This document shows, piece by piece, positions 15,486 to 23,167 of a stretch of DNA of 38,824 bases. Positions within the stretch are counted from its first letter, which is position 1, and each line of letters opens with the position of its first letter. The stretch is from an uncultured Bacteroidales bacterium (GTDB lineage: Bacteria; Bacteroidota; Bacteroidia; Bacteroidales; F082), in contig CAJOEZ010000018.1 of assembly GCA_905233685.1 (NCBI GenBank), forward strand, positions 1 to 38,824, given 5' to 3'. The notes under the pieces are model-generated. The model saw nothing but the letters and a program-made list of their open reading frames with translations. It searched no databases and was not told where the DNA came from. The translations under genes were made by a program, and so were the position numbers.

Positions 15486-17069
15486 ATGAAAAAGCTTACC
15501 ATTTTAGTAATTTGGGTTTTCGCGTTTTTGAGCCTTTCAGCACAGAACGCCTGGACTGTGCAGACCGTTCCCAACACCCGATTGGAGAACAACGACATTC
15601 ACGTATCAGACCCTGACAGTTACCTCTCCGACAGCGCGGAAATGAATATCAACACGGCCTTGTGCGCCATTCGCGAACAAGCGGATGTCTTTTTGGTGAC
15701 TTTAAGCTCCATTGGAGACGCCGACCCGAAACGCTTTGCCACACAGCTACTTAACTATTGGGGTATAGGTGATGCCGAGACCAACAACGGCGTGCTGTTG
15801 CTGTTTGTCGAAGACCAACATGCCTTGGAGTTTGAGACGGGCTATGGTGCGGAAGAAACGCTGACTGATGCCCGTTGCGAGCGGATTTTCACCAATACCA
15901 TCGTACCCTATTTCCGCGCTGGCGACTATGAGGGCGGACTTTGCGCTGGCGTGGGCGAAATCGTGAGTGTTTATGGAGGCACGATTCCCCTTGGTTTGGT
16001 TACTACCTTGCCGAATAACGATGATGAAGGCTTTGAAGATTTCGATAGCGATATCAGTCCCATTTTTTTGCTGCTTGTCTTGGCTGTGTTTGCTATGCCC
16101 GTTGTCGGTCTCGTTTATTGGGCGTACAAAAGAAACAAAGGAAAAAGCGCTGGTACAGACTCTTACCATTCATGCGAAGAGAACGGAGTCACGTATATTG
16201 ATAGTTTTAAAACCGCTTGGTCTGGATCGCCTTGGGAAGGCAAAGGTTGTCTTGGTGCATTGATGCTCGGCTTTTCGATTTTTGTCTTTTTGTTCCTCGC
16301 GATTCTTTTCGTGAACTACCTTTTTCCTGATATAGAAGAGAATCGGATGCTTGATTTGGTTTCCGTCATCACCATAGTTTTGTACCTCACTTGGGTGTGT
16401 TTCCGGCAGAACCATCGGGCCTTGAAAATGGCTGACAAGTTGGCGAAACAGACCATCCGCCCGTTGGAAGTGTATAAGGCGGCATATAACAACACAGGCA
16501 CCAAAATCGCCACTTGGATGGCTCCTTGGTTGGGTTGGGTTTATCGGCTGATTTTTAAGAAACGAATAAAGCAAAACAATGATTTACAGTGTCCTATGTG
16601 CCATGTAGAGATGAAGAAGGATGGCGGTTTTGCCTTGCCCGAGGTTCATGCGTTGGAGAATAGGTTGGAAGCTTTGAAGTTTACACCTTATTATTGCGCC
16701 AATGGCCATAAGGTCGTGCTAAAAGAACGTGGGAGCCAGTATTCGAAGTTCCAAGCTTGCCCGACATGTGGCGCCTTCACCTCTAAGTTAGTGAATATCA
16801 AAACTATCCGTGAGGCTAATTATTCGCATAGCGGCGAGAAGGAGGAAACTTACGAATGTCAGCATTGTGGTCACAGCTTCAAGAAGGCGGTGACGATTCC
16901 CATGTTGTACCACTATACTGGAGGCAGCAGTTATTCCTCCAGTTCGTCCCGTTCCTCAAGTTCCTCAAGCGGCAGGAGCTATCATTCTTCAAGTCATTCC
17001 TCAAGCCGTTCGTCTGGCTCGTTTGGTGGCGGAAGAAGCGGCGGAGGTGGCTATTCGGGGAGGTGGTAG
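15486..17069 (+). CDS. TPM-domain membrane protein with zinc-ribbon motifs and a Ser/Gly-rich tail
   Basis: 527 residues from the ATG at 15486. Order: signal peptide (cut near LSAQ), a TPM (TLP18.3/Psb32/MOLO-1) domain at about 40-175 with WGIGDAETNNGVLLLFVEDQ and FETGYGAEETLTDARCERI, a membrane helix near 195-220, then two hydrophobic segments (GFSIFVFLFLAILFVNYLF and VITIVLYLTWVCF), and a C-terminal part with CxxC pairs (CPMC, CPTCG, CQHCG) like zinc ribbons. The end is a serine-rich stretch followed by SFGGGRSGGGGYSGRW, which many TPM proteins share. The TPM domain is periplasmic and the zinc ribbons probably cytosolic. Function unknown; the location after a sigma-54 regulator suggests stress- or envelope-controlled expression. 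Confidence 0.88.
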   Translation: MKKLTILVIWVFAFLSLSAQNAWTVQTVPNTRLENNDIHVSDPDSYLSDSAEMNINTALCAIREQADVFLVTLSSIGDADPKRFATQLLNYWGIGDAETNNGVLLLFVEDQHALEFETGYGAEETLTDARCERIFTNTIVPYFRAGDYEGGLCAGVGEIVSVYGGTIPLGLVTTLPNNDDEGFEDFDSDISPIFLLLVLAVFAMPVVGLVYWAYKRNKGKSAGTDSYHSCEENGVTYIDSFKTAWSGSPWEGKGCLGALMLGFSIFVFLFLAILFVNYLFPDIEENRMLDLVSVITIVLYLTWVCFRQNHRALKMADKLAKQTIRPLEVYKAAYNNTGTKIATWMAPWLGWVYRLIFKKRIKQNNDLQCPMCHVEMKKDGGFALPEVHALENRLEALKFTPYYCANGHKVVLKERGSQYSKFQACPTCGAFTSKLVNIKTIREANYSHSGEKEETYECQHCGHSFKKAVTIPMLYHYTGGSSYSSSSSRSSSSSSGRSYHSSSHSSSRSSGSFGGGRSGGGGYSGRW

Positions 17070-17074
17070 ATTTT

Positions 17075-17116
17075 AGTTAGCAGTTAGCAGTTGGAAGTTA
17101 GCAGTTGGAAGTTAAA
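17075..17116 (+). repeat. Heptamer tandem array, six AGTTNNN units, at a gene 3' end
   Basis: Units start at 17075, 17082, 17089, 17096, 17103 and 17110, all beginning AGTT, most continuing AGC or GGA. The array begins 5 bases after the TAG of the TPM-domain gene. TAG triplets appear in successive units, so with a 7-base period any frame soon meets a stop. Confidence 0.9.
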
Positions 17117-17129
17117 GGTACGATTACAA

Positions 17130-17318
17130 ATGAAATCCAAACGGAAAAAGTACAAGAGGAATCAATTCAGCAGCATAAAAGCCATGCTCAAAGCTGACCG
17201 TGAGAAGGAAATCGAACGGTATGGCAAGCAGGTCAGTATGCGGCCGTCGAGGGTGCATAAGTCGAAAAAAGACTACGACCGAAAGAAAAACAAAGTGGAT
17301 GAGCGTGAATTGGAATAG
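17130..17318 (+). CDS. Small basic protein, unknown function
   Basis: 62 residues from the ATG at 17130. An in-frame TTG at 17091 lies inside the heptamer array and is not credible as a start. Very rich in Lys/Arg (MKSKRKKYKRNQF, SRVHKSKKDYDRKKNK), with a central IKAMLKADREKEIERYGKQV helix. Similar short lysine-rich proteins with an R.V.KSKK.Y.RK tail occur widely in Bacteroidetes without a known role; nucleic-acid or ribosome binding would fit the charge, but this is a guess. It may be in one transcript with the TPM-domain gene, or alone. Confidence 0.65.
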   Translation: MKSKRKKYKRNQFSSIKAMLKADREKEIERYGKQVSMRPSRVHKSKKDYDRKKNKVDERELE

Positions 17319-17327
17319 TTTTTTCCG

Positions 17328-17335
17328 TAGCTTTG
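17328..17335 (+). promoter_or_regulatory. -7 element of the transketolase operon (TAGCTTTG)
   Basis: It matches TAnnTTTG and lies 35 bases before the transketolase ATG at 17371. A TTG occurs at 17310-17312, 15 bases upstream of the box, shorter than usual. Confidence 0.5.
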
Positions 17336-17370
17336 CAGTCAGAATCGAATAGAATCAAAACACTTTCAAT

Positions 17371-18213
17371 ATGACTATCAACGAATTGGAAAGAATCGCC
17401 TCACAGGTGCGCCGCGACATCATCCGCATGACGCATGGCTGCCAGTCGGGGCATCCGGGCGGTTCATTGGGTGCAACTGACGTTGTCACAGCCCTTTACT
17501 TCGACCAAATGCAAATCGACCCTGCCATGTTCCGCATGGACGGTCTTGGCGAGGACATGTTCTTCCTCTCCAACGGCCACATCAGCCCAATGCTTTACAG
17601 CATCATGGCGCGACGCGGATATTTCCCTGTCAGCGAGCTGGCTACGTTCCGCCGTCTCGGCACACGCTTACAAGGTCACCCGACGCCAATGGAAGGCCTG
17701 CCGGGACTGCGTATAGCCTCAGGTTCGTTGGGACAAGGCCTTTCGGTGGCCTCTGGCGCAGCGCAAGCCAAGAAGCTGAATGGCGATAAACACCTCGTTT
17801 TCGTTCTCATGGGTGACGGCGAGCAGGAAGAAGGCCAGATTTGGGAGGCTGCCATGTACGCTCCCGCAAAAGGCGTGGACAATCTTGTGGCCATCATCGA
17901 CTATAACAAGAAGCAGATTGACGGCTCCACTGATGACGTGCTCAACCTCGGCGACCTTCGCGCCAAATACGAATCCTTCGGCTGGAACGTCCTCGAAATG
18001 AACGGCAACGATATGCAGGAAGTGGTGGATACCCTGAACCTCACACGCAAAAACGCTCATCAGGGCAAGCCTCAACTTGTTCTGGCTCATACTGTTATGG
18101 GCAAGGGTGTTGATTTCATGGAGAACAACCACAAATGGCACGGCACGCCGCCCAACGACGAGCAGGCCGCCAATGCGCTTTCGCAATTACAAGAAACATT
18201 AGGAGATTATTAA
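17371..18213 (+). CDS. Transketolase, N-terminal subunit
   Basis: 280 residues; carries the thiamine-diphosphate-binding domain. SGHPGGSLGATDVVTALYF is the N-terminal substrate/TPP region, and GDGEQEEGQIWEAAMYAPAK followed by DYNKKQIDG is the GDG...N motif that binds Mg and the diphosphate. The enzyme moves two-carbon units in the non-oxidative pentose phosphate pathway. The pyrimidine-binding and C-terminal domains are in a separate gene (18361-19314), a split form known in archaea and many anaerobic bacteria. The two genes are separated by 147 bases holding inverted heptamer arrays. Confidence 0.95.
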   Translation: MTINELERIASQVRRDIIRMTHGCQSGHPGGSLGATDVVTALYFDQMQIDPAMFRMDGLGEDMFFLSNGHISPMLYSIMARRGYFPVSELATFRRLGTRLQGHPTPMEGLPGLRIASGSLGQGLSVASGAAQAKKLNGDKHLVFVLMGDGEQEEGQIWEAAMYAPAKGVDNLVAIIDYNKKQIDGSTDDVLNLGDLRAKYESFGWNVLEMNGNDMQEVVDTLNLTRKNAHQGKPQLVLAHTVMGKGVDFMENNHKWHGTPPNDEQAANALSQLQETLGDY

Positions 18214-18214
18214 T

Positions 18215-18249
18215 TGGCGTCTGGCTCTTGGCCTTTGGCTCCTGGCAAT
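18215..18249 (+). repeat. Heptamer tandem array, five TGGCNNN units
   Basis: Units start at 18215, 18222, 18229, 18236 and 18243. The array begins 1 base after the TAA of the first transketolase gene. Same 7-base period as the AGTT arrays but a different core. Confidence 0.85.
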
Positions 18250-18284
18250 TTGTTCATAAGATTAGAGGTTACATTATAGTAAAA

Positions 18285-18319
18285 GCTGCCAGAGGCCAAT
18301 AGCCAAAAGTCAGTAGCAA
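18285..18319 (-). repeat. Inverted heptamer array (TGGCNNN on the minus strand), five units
   Basis: On the plus strand the units end in GCCA or close variants (18285, 18292, 18299, 18306, 18313). They are the inverse of 18215-18249, so the transcript between the two transketolase genes could fold into a long imperfect hairpin with a 35-base loop. Confidence 0.8.
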
Positions 18320-18360
18320 TTTTGAAATTATAAATCTTGAAATTAGAAAATAAGAAAAAT

Positions 18361-19314
18361 ATGGACTTTACAATTCAAAACCAAAAAGATACCAGATCAG
18401 GGTTCGGTGAGGGCCTGCTTGAAGCGGGTCGCCGCAACCCCAAGGTGGTGGCTCTTTGCGCCGACCTTACGCCATCAGTCAAGATGGGAGATTTCGCAAA
18501 GGAGTTTCCGAACCGTTTCTTCCAGACGGGCATCGCCGAGGCCAACATGATTGACATGGCGGCGGGCATGGCCTTGAGCGGCTTTGTGCCGTTCACGGGC
18601 TCTTTTGCGGCGTTCACTTCGGGTCGCGTCTATGACCAGATTCGCCAAAGTGTGGCCTATTCTAACAAGAACGTGAAAATCGCCGCTTCCCACGCGGGCG
18701 TTACGCTCGGCGAGGACGGCGCCACGCACCAAATTCTTGAGGACATCGGCCTGATGAAGATGTTGCCCAACATGACCGTCATCGTGCCTTGTGACTTCAA
18801 CCAGACCAAGAACGCCACACTCGCCATTGCTGAGTACGAAGGTCCAGTGTATCTGCGTTTCGGTCGCCCAAAAGTGCCAAATTTCACCCCTGTAGACGAG
18901 AAATTTGTCATCGGAAAGGCTCAGATGCTGCAAGAAGGTACCGACGTGACCATCTTCGCTTGTGGCCATCTCGTTTGGAAAGCCGTTCAAGCCCTGCCGA
19001 TACTGAAGGAAATGGGCATCAACGCTGAGTTGATTAATATTCACACCATCAAGCCGTTGGATGTGGAAGCCGTGCTGAAATCGGTGCGCAAGACCCGTTG
19101 TGTGGTCACAGCGGAAGAACACCAGCGCAACGGTGGCTTGGGCGACAGCATCGCGCAGGTCTTGGCCTTGAACAAGCCTTGCCCGATGGAAATGGTGGCC
19201 GTCAATGACGTGTTCGGCCAAAGCGGTACGCCCGAAGAACTGCTGAAGTTCTTCCATTTGGACACGCCAGACATCGTGGAGGCGGTGAAAAAAGTTGTAG
19301 AACGCAAACAATAA
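18361..19314 (+). CDS. Transketolase, C-terminal subunit
   Basis: 317 residues from the ATG at 18361; an in-frame TTG at 18337 is a poorer start. The pyrimidine-binding domain shows the family pattern RSGFGEGLLEAGRRNP, CADLTPSVKM, QTGIAEANMIDMAAGMALSG (catalytic glutamate in GIAEANM) and SHAGVTLGEDGATHQ. The C-terminal domain has TAEEHQRNGGLGDSIAQ. With the upstream subunit it forms one active transketolase. The 147-base gap is larger than normal for such a pair and could tune the ratio of the subunits. Confidence 0.95.
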   Translation: MDFTIQNQKDTRSGFGEGLLEAGRRNPKVVALCADLTPSVKMGDFAKEFPNRFFQTGIAEANMIDMAAGMALSGFVPFTGSFAAFTSGRVYDQIRQSVAYSNKNVKIAASHAGVTLGEDGATHQILEDIGLMKMLPNMTVIVPCDFNQTKNATLAIAEYEGPVYLRFGRPKVPNFTPVDEKFVIGKAQMLQEGTDVTIFACGHLVWKAVQALPILKEMGINAELINIHTIKPLDVEAVLKSVRKTRCVVTAEEHQRNGGLGDSIAQVLALNKPCPMEMVAVNDVFGQSGTPEELLKFFHLDTPDIVEAVKKVVERKQ

Positions 19315-19345
19315 AACCTTGAAATATAGATTAAACTAAACTAAT

Positions 19346-20518
19346 ATGAAAAAACAGATTTTAATAGCTTCTATCGCCCTCGTCATGGTGGGCTTGTTGT
19401 CGGCTTGCGATAATAAAAAAGAAGAACCTCAAAAACCCGCTAAAGCCTTGAATGTCATCTACATGATTGGTGACGGTATGGCTTTGCCGCAGGTGTATGC
19501 TGCGATGTTGGCTACGGACGATGAAATGACCTTTTCTCAATTCCCCTACATCGGTGTGGTGGACACCCACTCGGCCAGCAACGAAATCACCGACTCTGCG
19601 GCGGGCGGCACGGCCCTTGCCAGCGACCACAAGACCAAAAACGGCATGGTCGGCATGAATCCAGACACGATTCCGGTGAAGACCGTCCTTGAGGTGATGA
19701 AAGACCAGGGCAAGGAGACGGGCATCGTGGTTTCGTGCTACGTCACCCACGCCACGCCCGCGACGTTCTACGCCAAGGTGCCAAAACGTTCCAAATATGA
19801 GGATATTGCTGTGCAAATGGCTGAAACAGAAAACCTTAACCTGATTATCGGCGGTGGTATGAAACACTTTAATCAGCGCAAGGACAGCATCAATCTGGTC
19901 GAACGCATGGAAAACGAACTCGGCTGGAAGGTCTATGACACCCTCGCCGGCATCGACGTTTCCTGCAAGAAATACGCGGTGATGGCCAACGACAACCACA
20001 TGCCAAAGGCCGCCGAACGCGGCGACTTTTTGCCTCGAGCCGTGAAGACGGCTTTGCAGACCTTGGACAATGCCGAAAACGGCTTCTTCCTCATGGTGGA
20101 AGGCTCGCAGATTGACTTTGCCTGCCACGCTCACGACTCCGCTTGGATGATGGATGAGATGATGGACTTCGACTACGCCATCCAGGTGGCGTTAGATTAT
20201 GCCAAGGAGAAGGGCAACACCCTTGTCGTCGTCACAGCTGACCACGAGACTGGCGGCCTGACCATGATTGACAAAGCGGGAAAATACACCAACGTGAGCC
20301 TGAATTATTCGACGGGGAGCCACACCTGCCTGCCGGTTTTGGTGTGTGCCTACGGCCCTGGTGCCGAGCAGTTCACGGGTTGGATGCAGAACCGCGACAT
20401 TAAGGCTAAAATCTTGAATGCCTGCGGTTTGGAGAATATCAGCGATACGCTTCAAGAAAACGAAGGTCTGAAAATCAAGGCCGTGAAAGTCAATCACGAC
20501 TCCTACCAAAAGAATTGA
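19346..20518 (+). CDS. Alkaline phosphatase, lipoprotein form
   Basis: 390 residues. Signal peptide with lipobox LLSAC; the residues after Cys20 (DNKKEE) are charged, as in surface-exported Bacteroidetes lipoproteins. Alkaline phosphatase motifs: YMIGDGMALPQ (first metal Asp), TDSAAGGTALA (catalytic Ser in the TDSA motif), CYVTHATPATFYA, VEGSQIDFACHAHD and TADHETGGL (metal ligands), and a GSHT motif near the C-terminus. It releases phosphate from organic esters outside the cytoplasm, which fits with the phosphate transporter cluster 9 kb away. It starts 31 bases after the transketolase gene and is 11 bases from the glycosyltransferase. Confidence 0.95.
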   Translation: MKKQILIASIALVMVGLLSACDNKKEEPQKPAKALNVIYMIGDGMALPQVYAAMLATDDEMTFSQFPYIGVVDTHSASNEITDSAAGGTALASDHKTKNGMVGMNPDTIPVKTVLEVMKDQGKETGIVVSCYVTHATPATFYAKVPKRSKYEDIAVQMAETENLNLIIGGGMKHFNQRKDSINLVERMENELGWKVYDTLAGIDVSCKKYAVMANDNHMPKAAERGDFLPRAVKTALQTLDNAENGFFLMVEGSQIDFACHAHDSAWMMDEMMDFDYAIQVALDYAKEKGNTLVVVTADHETGGLTMIDKAGKYTNVSLNYSTGSHTCLPVLVCAYGPGAEQFTGWMQNRDIKAKILNACGLENISDTLQENEGLKIKAVKVNHDSYQKN

Positions 20519-20529
20519 TTCCAACTCCG

Positions 20530-22488
20530 ATGAAACTCTCTGTCGTCATCGTCAATTACAACGTCGAGTATTTTCTCGAACAGTGCCTGCATTCGGTGCG
20601 CCGCGCTATGCAAGGCATTGAGGGTGAGGTGTTTGTCGTGGACAACAACTCCGTCGACGGCTCGTTGAAGATGTTGGCGCAGAAGTTTCCTGAGGTGAAG
20701 GTCATCGCCAACAAGGAAAACGTCGGTTTCAGTCGGGCCAACAACCAAGCGATTCGTGTTTCGACAGGGGAGTACGTGCTTCTGCTGAACCCCGACACGG
20801 TTGTTGAAGACGACACCTTCAGCAAATGTCTCGCCTTCATGGACAGCCACCCTGACGCGGGTGGCCTCGGCGTGAAGATGGTGGACGGCAAGGGACAGTT
20901 TTTGCCTGAGTCGAAGCGCGGCTTGCCCACGGCAGCCACGGCGTTCTACAAAATGTTCGGCTTGTGTAAGCTTTTCCCGCGCAGCAAGCGTTTCGCACGG
21001 TATTATATGGGCCATCTCCCCGACGACGAGACCAACGAAGTGGAGATTTTGGCGGGCGCCTTTATGCTCATGCGGCGCGAGACTTTGGACAAAGTCGGGC
21101 TGCTTGACGAGACCTTTTTCATGTACGGCGAGGACATCGACCTGTCGTATCGTATCACGCAGGGCGGCTACAAGAACTACTATTTCCCCGAGACACGCAT
21201 CATCCACTACAAGGGCGAGAGCACGAAAAAAACCAGCGTGAATTACGTGTTCGTGTTCTATCGCGCCATGGAGATTTTCGCCAAGAAGCACTTCGGCACC
21301 TCGTGGGCCAAGTCGTTCTCATTCCTAATTAATATGGCCATCTACATCAAGGCGTTTTTCGCTTTGGTGTCGCAGTTTTTCCGCAAGGCGGCCATTCCGT
21401 TCTTGGACGCGGTGTTGGGTTACGTTGGCTTGGCGGCCATCAGCTATTTTTGGGGTCGAGGCACCATTTACGGCGGTGCGGGCAGCTATCCGACAATGCT
21501 CTTTGCGGTTGTCTTGCCAATATACATCTTGATTTGGCTTCTATCCACTTATTTCACTGGAGGTTACGACAAGCCTTATAGCATCGCAAGAGCCATTCTC
21601 GGTGTGGCATTTGGTAGTGCCGTGATTTTGGTTTTGTACGCCTTGTTACCTGAAACACTGCGTTTTTCGCGTGCCTTGATTCTTTTTGGCATGATTTGGT
21701 TGGCCTTGGAAATGAGCCTCACACGCTTCATCGGCATTTTGACGGGCAACGAGAATTTCCAGTCGAAAAAGACGGAGAAGAAACGCTTTTTGGTCATCGG
21801 TAGCCCCGAGGAGACGCAACGGGTCAATTCCATCCTCGAAAGCACTTCCATCAAGCCTGATTTCATCGGTTTGGTAAGTTCGGAAACAGCAGGCGAGGCC
21901 CCCGAGGGCTTCATCGGTAACCTTTCGCAAGTGCCTGACATCATTGAGATATACAAGATTACAGAGGTAATTTTCTGCTCAAAGGACGTGCCGCATCAGG
22001 TCATCATCGACAAGATGGTCGATTGGCACGCCACCAATGTCGATTACAAGATTGCGCCTGAGGACAGTCTGTCCATTATCGGCAGCAACAGCATCAACAC
22101 GCGCGGCGACCTCTATACCGTTGATATTAAGGCGATTGACACCGTGGCCAACCGTCGCAACAAACGCCTTTTCGATGTGGTGATGAGTGTGTTCAGCATC
22201 GTTTTTTGGCTGCCTTTGGCCTTGGTGGTGAAGCAACCAATCAAGTTTCTCAAAAACGCCATTAAGGTGTTGTTTGGCCGGAGGACTTGGGTGGGTTATT
22301 GCCCCTCAGCCGAAGAGACGCAAAAACTTCCCAAAATCCGCAAGGGTGTCTATCATCCCGCCTCGCACCTCGACAATGCCGTTATGGAGCCTGAGTTCAT
22401 CAACCAATTGAACCTGCTTTATGCCAGAGACTACACCGTTTGGAAGGACGCCGAAATCTTCTTCCGTTCGGTGACGGCCAAAGCCTAA
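20530..22488 (+). CDS. GT2 glycosyltransferase fused to a membrane and sugar-transferase-like domain
   Basis: 652 residues from the ATG at 20530; an in-frame TTG at 20515 overlaps the phosphatase stop. N-terminal GT2 domain (1-250): SVVIVNYNVEYFLEQCL, VDNNSVDGS, LLNPDTVVEDD and MYGEDIDLSYR. Then about four membrane helices (about 275-410), then a Rossmann-like part (KKRFLVIGSPEETQRVNSI) and NKRLFDVVMSVFSIVFWLPLAL, which recalls the CoA_binding_3 and start of the sugar-transferase domain of polyprenyl glycosyl-phosphotransferases, but lacks their catalytic end. It probably adds a sugar to a lipid-linked cell-surface glycan; the C-terminal half may be structural. This layout is known in Bacteroidetes. 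Confidence 0.88.
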   Translation: MKLSVVIVNYNVEYFLEQCLHSVRRAMQGIEGEVFVVDNNSVDGSLKMLAQKFPEVKVIANKENVGFSRANNQAIRVSTGEYVLLLNPDTVVEDDTFSKCLAFMDSHPDAGGLGVKMVDGKGQFLPESKRGLPTAATAFYKMFGLCKLFPRSKRFARYYMGHLPDDETNEVEILAGAFMLMRRETLDKVGLLDETFFMYGEDIDLSYRITQGGYKNYYFPETRIIHYKGESTKKTSVNYVFVFYRAMEIFAKKHFGTSWAKSFSFLINMAIYIKAFFALVSQFFRKAAIPFLDAVLGYVGLAAISYFWGRGTIYGGAGSYPTMLFAVVLPIYILIWLLSTYFTGGYDKPYSIARAILGVAFGSAVILVLYALLPETLRFSRALILFGMIWLALEMSLTRFIGILTGNENFQSKKTEKKRFLVIGSPEETQRVNSILESTSIKPDFIGLVSSETAGEAPEGFIGNLSQVPDIIEIYKITEVIFCSKDVPHQVIIDKMVDWHATNVDYKIAPEDSLSIIGSNSINTRGDLYTVDIKAIDTVANRRNKRLFDVVMSVFSIVFWLPLALVVKQPIKFLKNAIKVLFGRRTWVGYCPSAEETQKLPKIRKGVYHPASHLDNAVMEPEFINQLNLLYARDYTVWKDAEIFFRSVTAKA

Positions 22489-23167
22489 CGCACCTTGACG
22501 GAAATATAAGCGATAACGATGGCTACAGCTATCATAAGCAAAATGAATAGCAATAGGAAGTAAAAAGCCGTGGTAAGGATGCTGCGCCAAACGGTTTTCT
22601 TAATGCCAACCCCCATCATTTTCTTGAAACAGACGGTGAAAGCCAATGCGATGACAATGGGCATGTACCATCCCATTCTCTCTGAAATGTTGGGCGAGGC
22701 GAGGTAAACCAAGCTCACGATGCAACGGTACAACACGACGATGACCATGGCATATACGATGGCAACGGTATATTCAGTCCAGTTGTAGCGTTTTCGGTTT
22801 TTCTTGCCGTAGCATACTCTTGCCGCTATGACGAACAAAGGCAGGGTGAGGGGAAAGGCGAGAAGTACTTGCGCCGCTTGCCGTTGAGAATATCCACAAT
22901 CATGGCTCCTGGGCGAGAGAACAAATTCTTGATTGTGAACCATATGCCGCCGTCTTTGCTCAGAAAAGCAGCAAGAAGGTTCTCCCAAATGAATTTCAGC
23001 GTGAAACGTCCCGTATCGGCACTTTGTCCGCTCTTGGGACAGAAATTTCCTTCGAACTCCTTGCCGCAGTTGAGGCAGTGAGTAGTTTTGGATTTGGGTT
23101 GTATTTCGGTCTGTATCTCAGTCTGTATAGCAGGTTGTATTTCGTTTTGCATGCGGTATTCAATCAT
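22485..23167 (-). pseudogene. DUF3667-type membrane protein, frameshifted
   Basis: Two overlapping minus-strand frames make one protein of about 227 residues. The first half (from the ATG at 23167; MQNEIQ at 23152 is an alternative start) has a zinc-knuckle CLNCGKEFEGNFCPKSGQ, with one of the four usual cysteines replaced by serine, then IWFTIKNLFSRPGAMIVD and GKRRKYFSPF, typical for DUF3667. The second frame continues FPLTLPLFVIAARVC and has three membrane helices. The join needs a -1 step at the TTTCCCC run (about 22850-22856). It overlaps the GH109-like gene by 4 bases (ATGA) and its stop overlaps the glycosyltransferase stop on the other strand. Real frameshift or base-call error in a homopolymer. 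Confidence 0.75.

Noticed and set aside
18475..19311. Minus-strand frame of 278 codons opposite the transketolase C-terminal gene
   Set aside because: Exact shadow of a well-identified enzyme gene.
17371..19314. Transketolase broken by a mutation
   Set aside because: Two-subunit transketolases are well known; both halves have intact starts, stops and motifs.
22846..22860. Programmed -1 frameshift in the DUF3667 gene
   Set aside because: T-TTC-CCC is not a known efficient bacterial slippery site and no stimulatory structure was identified; mutation or sequence error is more likely.
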